A DNA stretch of 6,735 nucleotides from an uncultured Chlorobiales bacterium (GTDB taxonomy: Bacteria > Bacteroidota > Chlorobiia > Chlorobiales > Thermochlorobacteraceae): assembly GCA_937959145.1 (NCBI GenBank), contig CALGMC010000065.1:1-6735 (forward strand), given 5' to 3'. Shown piece after piece: positions 1 through 5,121 of this stretch. Under the pieces are notes generated by a model, which was not told the DNA's origin, searched no databases, and worked only from the letters and a program-made list of their open reading frames with translations. A program made the translations under genes and the position numbers. The stretch's first letter is position 1, and each line of letters begins with the position of its first letter.

Positions 1-1301
1 TACAAACCAAGCCGCTCCGATTGAAGCGATGAAAAGACTTTATCTGCGCCAATCGCGCGACGAAGTTCAACAAACTTTTGCCAATTCGGATAACCTGCCT
101 GAAACATTTCTTTGCTCATCGTGGCGTCTTTCGTCAAGTAAAGTCGACCGCCTGCATCAAGCACAAGCTTATCCAAGCGTTTAAGCAACTCAAAAATGCC
201 GTCTCGAATCGGGAAGTCGAGTGCGAGCGTGTAGCCCTCTTTCGGAAACGATAGCCAATTGTCGTTTTCCTTGCCAAAGAGTTTGAGCACCGCAAGAAAC
301 GACGCACGTTTGGCTTTGGCAATTTCATCAAGAATTTTGCTTAATGTAGCGCGCTCCGATTTCGGAATCACGAATTGATACTGCGTAAAGCCCCGCCTGC
401 CATACATCTTGTTCCAATGAAGAATTGCATCGAGCGGATAAAAATATGGACGATACGGCACGCACGTTTGTGATTGCTTGTGAAAGTTCTTGTTGTAGTA
501 AAGCGTGTTAAAAAGAGCCACGCTGGTTGAGTTCAAGACGAAATCAGGAAACTCAATCGGGAGAGATTTTTCGCTTGTTTCAGGAAGCGATAAGCCACCG
601 TCCGCACTGTGTTCGCCAAGCAATAAAACCGAGCGACCAATGGTTTTTCCGCGCGCCAGCGTATCAATCCACGCGACGGAATAAGTGAAGCCAATATGTT
701 CGTCGAAGAGCGCGAGAATTTCATCGAGGTTTCGCGCTTTGATGGTGGTCATGTCGATGAACGCGCTTTGAATCGGTTTTAAGCGAAGTTCGCCGTCGAG
801 AATAATTCCTGTAAGCCCCATTCCGCCATTGGTGGCGCGAAAGAGTTCAGGGTTTTCGGTTGGCGAACAAGTAACGATTTCCCCACTCGGAAGCATTAAG
901 CGATACCAATTCACATGGTCGCAAAACGAGCCTTCTTTGTGATGATTTTTGCCGTGAATATCAGAGGCAATCGCGCCGCCAAATGTAACGAACTGTGTGC
1001 CGGGCGTTACAGGCAAAAACCAACCTTTGGGAACAATCACCTCGAGCATTTCTTTGAGCGTGGTGCCAGCTTGCACGCGCAAAAATCCGCGCTCGGCATC
1101 GAAGCCCAAAAAGTGGTTGTAAGTGTGAGTAAGAACGACTTGTTCCGACAAGGCACTATCGCCATAACTTCTGCCCATGCCGAAAGCAATGCCGCGAAAG
1201 TTACGCGCAATCGCTTGAGAGAGCGACGTTGAATCTTTGAGAAAAAACGGTTTGGATTGAACGGTGGGAAAGCGTCCCCAGCCCGAAAGGTCTATCGTCA
1301 T
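1..1301 (-). CDS. dprE1: DprE1-like FAD-dependent polyprenylphosphoryl-ribose 2'-oxidase (stop codon cut by window edge)
   Basis: Reading leftwards from ATG at 1301-1299 gives 433 uninterrupted codons followed by TA at the window edge, so the next base probably completes a stop. The ending SSLQSERLGL resembles known DprE1 C-termini. The product resembles mycobacterial DprE1, which oxidises the ribose C2' of decaprenylphosphoryl-ribose to the 2'-keto form using FAD. Visible features are the FAD-domain motif GMGRSYGDSA (41-50), PGTQFVTFGGAIASDIHGKNHH (about 100-121, split here only for description), NGGMGLTGI (158-166), YQFVIP (308-313), LKLFG (339-343), LDFPIRDG (361-368) and RLYLTKD (386-392). 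K391 aligns with the catalytic lysine K418 of the M. tuberculosis enzyme, recalled from memory. A360 takes the place of its benzothiazinone-reactive cysteine C387. The start overlaps the preceding DUF212 stop by ATGA, so the two are probably translationally coupled. Family assignment is firm; the exact lipid substrate is inferred. Confidence 0.9.
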   Translation of the reverse strand, partial: MTIDLSGWGRFPTVQSKPFFLKDSTSLSQAIARNFRGIAFGMGRSYGDSALSEQVVLTHTYNHFLGFDAERGFLRVQAGTTLKEMLEVIVPKGWFLPVTPGTQFVTFGGAIASDIHGKNHHKEGSFCDHVNWYRLMLPSGEIVTCSPTENPELFRATNGGMGLTGIILDGELRLKPIQSAFIDMTTIKARNLDEILALFDEHIGFTYSVAWIDTLARGKTIGRSVLLLGEHSADGGLSLPETSEKSLPIEFPDFVLNSTSVALFNTLYYNKNFHKQSQTCVPYRPYFYPLDAILHWNKMYGRRGFTQYQFVIPKSERATLSKILDEIAKAKRASFLAVLKLFGKENDNWLSFPKEGYTLALDFPIRDGIFELLKRLDKLVLDAGGRLYLTKDATMSKEMFQAGYPNWQKFVELRRAIGADKVFSSLQSERLGL

Positions 1302-1705
1302 GATGCAAAGAGATGAATAAGTGTTGCAGTAAGCACACCTGTAAAAACGCCTGCAAGAACTTCAATAGGCGAGTGTCCAACGCGCTCGCGCAGTTTCGGA
1401 AGGTCGGGCGCAAGATGATTGAGCCGCTCTGCATGGTGTCCGATTTTTCGTCGCAAGTCCATCGCGTCCATCATCACAATGAACGCAAGCGTAAGCGCAA
1501 TGACAAACGTGCTACTTTCAATGCCTTCGCGAAATGCAGTCATTGCGGCAACACTGCAAACAATCGCACTATGCGAACTCGGCATACCGCCATAACCGAT
1601 TTGACCAAACGCAAGGCTTTTGCTCTTGATAGAATTGATGAGAAATTTTAATCCACCTGCAATAACCCACGCAGAGAACGGCGTTAAGATGTAAATCCAT
1701 TTCAT
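1298..1705 (-). CDS. Divergent PAP2 family (DUF212) membrane phosphatase-like protein
   Basis: A 135-residue integral membrane protein of the divergent PAP2/DUF212 family (YuiD-like), which is related to acid phosphatases and vanadium haloperoxidases. The family motifs are visible: YGGMPSSHSA (38-47, the PSGH-like motif), DAMDLRRKIGHHAERLN (80-96) and LRERVGHSPIEVLAGV (105-120), in which H111 followed by E115 resembles the HxxxD motif of PAP2 enzymes. Hydrophobic stretches lie near 4-24, 47-58, 65-80 and 113-133. The ATG directly follows the TAA of the UbiA gene, and the TGA overlaps the dprE1 start, so it is the middle gene of a three-gene operon. Biochemical function in this family is poorly defined. 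From context I infer that it may dephosphorylate polyprenylphosphoryl-5-phosphoribose, the step assigned in mycobacteria to a PAP2 protein (Rv3807c). Family call is strong, substrate is speculative. Confidence 0.85.
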   Translation of the reverse strand: MKWIYILTPFSAWVIAGGLKFLINSIKSKSLAFGQIGYGGMPSSHSAIVCSVAAMTAFREGIESSTFVIALTLAFIVMMDAMDLRRKIGHHAERLNHLAPDLPKLRERVGHSPIEVLAGVFTGVLTATLIHLFAS

Positions 1706-2560
1706 TTAAGACTTCGGGAAAAATTCATAAACCACAACCGCCGACCACAACAGCACCACAAGAATCATCGGAACATCGCTATACAGCACATCAACCGGCG
1801 ACTCGCCCTGACTTTCTGCATCGACAAGATACCAGTATCGGAAAATGCCGAATAGCACGAGCGGAATGGTAACAATTAAATTCGGATGCTCTGAAAAACA
1901 GTAAAGGCTGTAAAATAAAATTGTGCTTACAGCGGCGACATCGGCATAACGCTCGACAATTTTAACGGAATACTTCTTCAAAACCTGCCGTCCTTCTGAG
2001 CCTTGCAACTGTATTTCTTGAAGTCGCTTGATGGCGGCTAAATAAAGCGCGAGCGAAAGCGTGGTGATGAACATCCACGACGAAAGTTTAACATCAATCG
2101 CGACCGCGCCCGCATAAACGCGAAGCACAAAGCCCGCTGATACCGAAAAAATGTCCAACACAGGTTGATGTTTGAGATAGGTGCTATAAGCAACATTGAG
2201 CGCGATGTAGGCAATCAAGACAAAGAAAAACTTTTGCGAAAAGAACATGCTGGAAAGCGAAACGAGAGAAAGCACAACAATCACAACAAACGCCGTCTGC
2301 TTTGAAATCATGCCCGAAGCAATCGGGCGTTTGAGTCGCTTAATGGGGTGAAGGCGGTCGCGCTCGACATCGGCAAGGTCGTTGATGGCATAAACGAGCG
2401 ACGCGGCAAGCGAGAAAAAAACAAACGCTAAAAGTGAATGGAGTTGCGCCGAAGTGTTCAAAAATAAACCGCTGAACACCATCGGCATAAAGAGAATCAC
2501 GTTTTTAATCCAGTGCGTGGGGCGAAGCAGTTGAACCGCGCCGCGAAGTTTAGAAAGCAT
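1706..2560 (-). CDS. ubiA: UbiA-family polyprenyl-phosphate phosphoribosyltransferase (DPPR synthase-like)
   Basis: A 284-residue polytopic membrane protein of the UbiA prenyltransferase superfamily, most like decaprenyl-phosphate phosphoribosyltransferase (Rv3806c type). That enzyme transfers 5-phosphoribose from PRPP to a polyprenyl phosphate. The N-terminus LLRPTHWIKNVILFMP (11-26) is typical of this subgroup. The first Asp-rich motif is N60 D61 xx D64 xxx D68, followed by HPIKRLKRPIASG (71-83). The second motif region is YSTYLKHQPVLD (125-136), followed by SAGFVLRVYAGAVA (141-154). Many hydrophobic helices follow. I chose ATG at 2560 because the longer reading frame opens only with TTG at 2611, directly after a stop, and adds a non-homologous-looking leader. 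The start codon overlaps the stop of a short upstream ORF (TGATG). It is the first main gene of the operon with DUF212 and dprE1. Menaquinone or quinone prenyltransferase is the alternative, but the motifs and neighbours favour DPPR synthase. Confidence 0.82.
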   Translation of the reverse strand: MLSKLRGAVQLLRPTHWIKNVILFMPMVFSGLFLNTSAQLHSLLAFVFFSLAASLVYAINDLADVERDRLHPIKRLKRPIASGMISKQTAFVVIVVLSLVSLSSMFFSQKFFFVLIAYIALNVAYSTYLKHQPVLDIFSVSAGFVLRVYAGAVAIDVKLSSWMFITTLSLALYLAAIKRLQEIQLQGSEGRQVLKKYSVKIVERYADVAAVSTILFYSLYCFSEHPNLIVTIPLVLFGIFRYWYLVDAESQGESPVDVLYSDVPMILVVLLWSAVVVYEFFPKS

Positions 2561-2628
2561 CAAGATGAATTGAATTGAAAAAGCCGTGCAAAAGTAATGC
2601 GATTTCGCCAATCATAACAATAACTCAT
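2560..2628 (-). CDS. Possible 22-residue leader ORF coupled to the ubiA start
   Basis: On the minus strand ATG at 2628-2626 opens a 22-codon frame (MSYCYDWRNRITFARLFQFN plus two serines). It ends in TGA at 2562-2560, and the last base of that stop is the first base of the ubiA ATG (TGATG). A strong Shine-Dalgarno sequence, GAGGAG at 2640-2635, lies six bases before this ATG, whereas the ubiA ATG itself has no recognisable one. This arrangement is what translational coupling by a short upstream ORF looks like. The peptide has no recognised family, and nothing shows it is a functional product. The Shine-Dalgarno bases also form part of an intergenic repeat, so chance cannot be excluded. Confidence 0.35.
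   Translation of the reverse strand: MSYCYDWRNRITFARLFQFNSS
2611..2618 (-). promoter_or_regulatory. Weak candidate -10-like element for the ubiA operon
   Basis: The minus strand reads TTATGATT around these positions. It contains TATGAT, one mismatch from the sigma70 -10 consensus, and TATGATTG, one mismatch from the Bacteroidetes TAnnTTTG element. No convincing upstream partner (-35 or -33) is seen. If used, it would start transcription inside the small leader ORF and bypass it, so the two interpretations compete. Low confidence. Confidence 0.15.
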
Positions 2629-2631
2629 GAT

Positions 2632-2753
2632 GGACTCCTCACTCTGTTCGGAGTGACGAACTAATGAATAACGAGTAATGAGTAATGAGGAACAAAAAGT
2701 CGGAACGACAAAGCCATTCTTCACTATTCATTTCTGAGCGAAGCAAAGAATCC
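2632..2753. repeat. Imperfect palindromic intergenic repeat element
   Basis: The left arm 2632-2653 (GGACTCCTCACTCTGTTCGG and two more bases) and the reverse complement of the right arm 2732-2753 (GGATTCTTTGCTTCGCTCAG and two more bases) agree at 13 of 22 positions, and the nine differences are all transitions. Inside these arms AATGAATA (2663-2670) pairs perfectly with TATTCATT (2725-2732). The left arm also has its own stem, TCACTC 2639-2644 with GAGTGA 2651-2656. The centre has a tandem AGTAATG (2674-2680, 2681-2687). The arm sequences resemble the short 'TCATTCTGAGCGAAGCGAAG' type of intergenic repeat that I recall from several bacterial phyla; that recollection is unverified. No coding sequence or transposase is present, so it may be a MITE- or REP-like non-autonomous element. 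Confidence 0.55.
2635..2640 (-). promoter_or_regulatory. Strong Shine-Dalgarno sequence GAGGAG before the leader ORF
   Basis: GAGGAG on the minus strand is six bases before the ATG at 2628 and is the best ribosome binding site seen in the window. Every other gene start here has only weak or no complementarity to the 16S rRNA tail. It lies inside the left arm of the palindromic repeat. Confidence 0.45.
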
Positions 2754-2767
2754 AACAACCCCGACAC

Positions 2768-2779
2768 TTATGTAACTTC
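2768..2779 (+). promoter_or_regulatory. Shared upstream motif TTATGTAACTTC (thioesterase copy)
   Basis: This 12-base sequence ends 27 bases before the thioesterase ATG and occurs identically at 5089-5100, 21 bases before the cobT ATG. Both copies are on the plus strand, and both are followed by TTCGCAA or CGCAA. It contains TAACTTC, which approximates the TAnnTTTG promoter element of Bacteroidetes. A core promoter element is the likely reading; no start site is known. Confidence 0.3.
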
Positions 2780-2806
2780 CGCTTCGCAACAAATCAACAT
2801 CAAGGC

Positions 2807-3310
2807 ATGATAAACTTTGAAAACCATAACGAACTTTCCATGACGGTGCTCATGACGCCCGACATGGCAAACTTTTCGGGCAAAGTGCACGGCGGCGCGA
2901 TTATGAAACTCTTAGACCAAGTCGCATACACTTGTGCGTCGCGCTATTCAGAGAGTTATGTCGTTACGCTCTCGGTCGACCAAGTGCTGTTCAAAGAGCC
3001 GATTCAAATCGGAGAACTGGTTACCTTTCTTGCGTCTATCAACTACACGGGCAGAACCTCAATGGAAGTTGGAATCAAGGTGATTGCTGAAAATGTGCAA
3101 CTGAAATCCGTCCGACACACGAACACAAGTTACTTTACGATGGTGGCAGTCGACGAACACGGCAAACCAAAACCTGTTCCGCCCTATGAGCCAAAAACGC
3201 CAACCGAAAAGCGACGCTACGAAATGGCAAAGTTTCGCCGACAAATGCTCAACGACTATCGCCGAAAGCAAGACGAAATGCGCAAAACTTATCCCGACTA
3301 TCACGAATAA
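2807..3310 (+). CDS. Hotdog-fold acyl-CoA thioesterase (YciA/ACOT7-like)
   Basis: A 167-residue single-hotdog acyl-CoA thioester hydrolase, which cleaves acyl-CoA to free fatty acid and CoA in the cytoplasm. The family signature runs through LMTPDMANFSGKVHGGAIMK (15-34) and LLDQVAYTCASRY (35-47). N22 and D37 sit where the catalytic Asn and Asp of YciA/ACOT7 enzymes lie. TLSVDQVLFKEPIQIGELV (54-72), NYTGRTSMEVGIKV (79-92) and the strand TSYFTMVAVD (107-116) complete the fold. The C-terminal 45 residues are rich in Lys, Arg and Glu and should form a long amphipathic helix, as in other members. The ATG at 2807 has only a poor AAGG one base away. The alternative M12 would lose little of the fold, but homologues usually start slightly earlier. 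The gene is monocistronic, converging on the GH13 gene after one base. Chain-length specificity cannot be read from the sequence. Confidence 0.9.
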   Translation: MINFENHNELSMTVLMTPDMANFSGKVHGGAIMKLLDQVAYTCASRYSESYVVTLSVDQVLFKEPIQIGELVTFLASINYTGRTSMEVGIKVIAENVQLKSVRHTNTSYFTMVAVDEHGKPKPVPPYEPKTPTEKRRYEMAKFRRQMLNDYRRKQDEMRKTYPDYHE

Positions 3311-3311
3311 C

Positions 3312-5048
3312 TTAGCGCAACAACAATCCACTTCTCGGCGCGAGCGTCAGAAGAACTTTCCCATTCTGAACCGCAAAAGAGCGTTGTGTGAGCAAGTCAG
3401 TTAATTTGTTGGACGAAGAAAGTTCAACGGTTTGTTCCGATAAAGAAAGATTCAGAACGAGAGTGATTTTTTCGGTTTGGTAAGTGCGTTCAAACGCGAT
3501 AACATTTTTTTCATCATCAGCCACAAGAAAATTGAACTTGCCGTATTTAAGCGCAGGGTGGCGATGATGCAAGTCAATGAGCGTTTTGTAATCGCGATAC
3601 ACTTGTTCGTTGAACGCAACTTTGAACAGTTCAGATTTGCCAGTGATGAGTTCAGCATTTTCATCGTCATACTGAAATTCTTTCCAGAGCATGGGCTTGC
3701 GGCAGTCGGGGTCGTCTGCGCCCCACATGCCGGCTTCTGTGCCGTAGTAAATTGTGGGCGAGCCGATGTAAGCAAATTGAAAGAGCATCAAGAGTTTTTG
3801 AAGTGCGTATTCGTCGGCGTTGGGCGGGCGAAGTTGGTAGTCCTTGTTGGCGCGAAGCCCTGCGTATTGGTCAAAATGGCGATTGGGATTGACAAGGCGC
3901 GAAGGCAAGCGTTCCGTATCGTGCGAATCGTAAAGGTTGAGAAGCGTGTGATTAGCGGAATCAGGATAAGAGGCGAGCAGTTCTTCGATTTTCAGTTTGA
4001 ACTCCGAAGGCTTCAAGACCTTTTGAACAAATAGTTGGTGCGTAAAGACGGCGAATTGATAGTTCATCACGGCGTCGAATTCATCGCCTTGCATCCAGTC
4101 TTTAGCGTTCTTCCAAATTTCTCCAACAAGAAAAGTATTTGGATTGAGCGATTTGACAAAGGTTCGCCATTCTTTCCAGAATGCATGTGGAAGGTCATCG
4201 GCGGCATCGAGTCGCCATCCGTCGACGCCTTTGGAGGGGTCGCCGTTTGGGGCGGTCCATCGCTTTGTAATCGCGAAGATGTATTGCTTTGGCGCGTCGG
4301 CAAGTCCTTTGAGCGAATCGCGTTTGAGTTCGGGAAGCGACTTGTGTCCCCACCAGCCTTTGTAGTCGAACTTTGTGCCTGCGGTTGAATCTTCAAAACT
4401 TAAAATTTCAAACCAGTCCTTATAGCGCGAGCGTTGCTGTTGCTTGACGACATCTTGAAACGGCGGAAAGGTTGTGCCCACATGGTTAAAAACGCCGTCA
4501 ATCACAATTCGGATATTGCGTCGGTGTGCTTCTTCAATGAGTTTGAGAAAGAGCAAGTCGGCACTGGTCCATTTCCAAGTGTTAGGGTCGTTGAAATCTT
4601 CTTCGGCAATGAGTTTCAAATCTTGTTCGGGATTGTTGCCGAAATTCACATCGACGTGATGAAGCATGGTTGCGTCATACTTGTGTGAAGACGGGGCTTC
4701 AAAAATCGGGTTCAAGTAAATTGCGGTAATTCCAAGCGATTGGAGGTAATCCAATTTTTTCAAAATGCCTTCTAAATCGCCACCGTATCTACGACGATAG
4801 ATATTTTGCCAAAAGTCGGGCGAGTGTTGTTTTTCGCTGTCGGAGAGTGCATACCAGTTGCTTGTCCAACGATGTGCTGTGCCTGTGGGCGTAGATTTGT
4901 CAGGCGAGGGGTCGTTGTTCGGATTGCCGTTGTAGAAGCGTTCAGGGAAAATTTGATAGAAGAGGGCGCCCTGTGTCCAAGGCATTTGTGGTTTATTTGA
5001 AGAACACATCGAGAGGAAAAGAAATCCGATGAGAAGATAACGGTGCAT
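3312..5048 (-). CDS. GH13 alpha-glucan hydrolase (neopullulanase/maltogenic amylase-like), exported, possible lipoprotein
   Basis: A 578-residue glycoside hydrolase family 13 enzyme that should hydrolyse alpha-1,4-glucans or maltodextrins outside the cytoplasm. The N-terminus MHRYLLIGFLFLSMC has a short basic start, a hydrophobic core and C15. It looks like a lipoprotein signal, although Met at -1 is atypical for a lipobox. GH13 regions are intact: DGVFNH (184-189), GWRLDAADD (277-285, nucleophile D281), LVGEIW (307-312, acid/base E310) and YDSHDTERL (373-381, H376 D377). The stretch SLPELKRD (about 237-244) resembles region V of the neopullulanase subfamily, and DPDCRKPMLW (446-455) is typical of maltodextrin-acting members. 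A beta-sandwich C-domain follows. No N-terminal starch-binding domain of the GH13_20 kind is present. ATG at 5048 is chosen because the longer frame opens at TTG 5156, inside cobT. It is divergent from cobT, and its stop lies one base from the thioesterase stop. Confidence 0.9.
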   Translation of the reverse strand: MHRYLLIGFLFLSMCSSNKPQMPWTQGALFYQIFPERFYNGNPNNDPSPDKSTPTGTAHRWTSNWYALSDSEKQHSPDFWQNIYRRRYGGDLEGILKKLDYLQSLGITAIYLNPIFEAPSSHKYDATMLHHVDVNFGNNPEQDLKLIAEEDFNDPNTWKWTSADLLFLKLIEEAHRRNIRIVIDGVFNHVGTTFPPFQDVVKQQQRSRYKDWFEILSFEDSTAGTKFDYKGWWGHKSLPELKRDSLKGLADAPKQYIFAITKRWTAPNGDPSKGVDGWRLDAADDLPHAFWKEWRTFVKSLNPNTFLVGEIWKNAKDWMQGDEFDAVMNYQFAVFTHQLFVQKVLKPSEFKLKIEELLASYPDSANHTLLNLYDSHDTERLPSRLVNPNRHFDQYAGLRANKDYQLRPPNADEYALQKLLMLFQFAYIGSPTIYYGTEAGMWGADDPDCRKPMLWKEFQYDDENAELITGKSELFKVAFNEQVYRDYKTLIDLHHRHPALKYGKFNFLVADDEKNVIAFERTYQTEKITLVLNLSLSEQTVELSSSNKLTDLLTQRSFAVQNGKVLLTLAPRSGLLLR

Positions 5049-5069
5049 GCAAATGAAGGTTGTTTGAAC

Positions 5070-5089
5070 ACAGTTGAAGTGCGAACTGT
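5070..5089. promoter_or_regulatory. Operator-like palindrome ACAGTT-N8-AACTGT
   Basis: Two perfect inverted 6-base half-sites, ACAGTT (5070-5075) and AACTGT (5084-5089), are separated by eight bases, GAAGTGCG. The spacing is suited to a dimeric DNA-binding protein. The site lies in the middle of the divergent region, 22 bases from the GH13 start and 33 bases from the cobT start, so one regulator could affect both genes. The second half-site touches the TTATGTAACTTC motif. A 6-base inverted repeat can arise by chance, so this is a candidate only. Confidence 0.3.
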
Positions 5090-5100
5090 TATGTAACTTC
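5089..5100 (+). promoter_or_regulatory. Shared upstream motif TTATGTAACTTC (cobT copy)
   Basis: Identical 12-base copy of the sequence upstream of the thioesterase gene. TAACTTCG at 5095-5102 matches TAnnTTTG with one mismatch, and a TTG at 5074-5076 lies 18 bases upstream, a spacing compatible with the Bacteroidetes -33/-7 promoter layout. The cobT ATG follows 21 bases after the motif. Confidence 0.3.
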
Positions 5101-5121
5101 GCAAAAAAACAAAAGATAGCA

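Larger units (their letters stand above)
5049..5121. promoter_or_regulatory. Divergent promoter region between GH13 gene and cobT
   Basis: These 73 bases separate two head-to-head start codons and must hold both promoters if each gene is transcribed separately. They contain a perfect palindrome (5070-5089) and the TTATGTAACTTC motif (5089-5100). Too short and lacking the conserved boxes for a cobalamin riboswitch in front of cobT. Confidence 0.5.

Noticed and set aside
915..1232. Plus-strand 105-codon frame opposite dprE1
   Set aside because: The minus strand codes for a well-matched DprE1 through this whole stretch, including the FAD motifs.
1313..1651. Plus-strand 112-codon Cys/Lys/Arg-rich frame opposite DUF212
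   Set aside because: It mirrors the conserved DUF212 gene; its composition follows from antisense reading of that gene.
2561..2611. N-terminal extension of UbiA from TTG at 2611
   Set aside because: It is preceded at once by a stop, has no ribosome binding site, and the extra 17 residues do not look like the family; ATG at 2560 fits better.
2674..2687. Start of a CRISPR or longer tandem array (AGTAATG twice)
   Set aside because: Only two 7-base units occur, with no spacers or further repeats; they are better explained as part of the palindromic element.
3477..4034. Open frame of 185 codons on the plus strand opposite the GH13 gene
   Set aside because: It lies wholly antisense to a clear GH13 coding region with intact motifs, has no ribosome binding site and shows no family pattern. 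The adjoining frame 4035-4388 is the same kind of shadow.
5049..5121. Cobalamin riboswitch in front of cobT
   Set aside because: The region is only 73 bases and has no B12-box-like or multi-stem structure, so a full riboswitch cannot fit.
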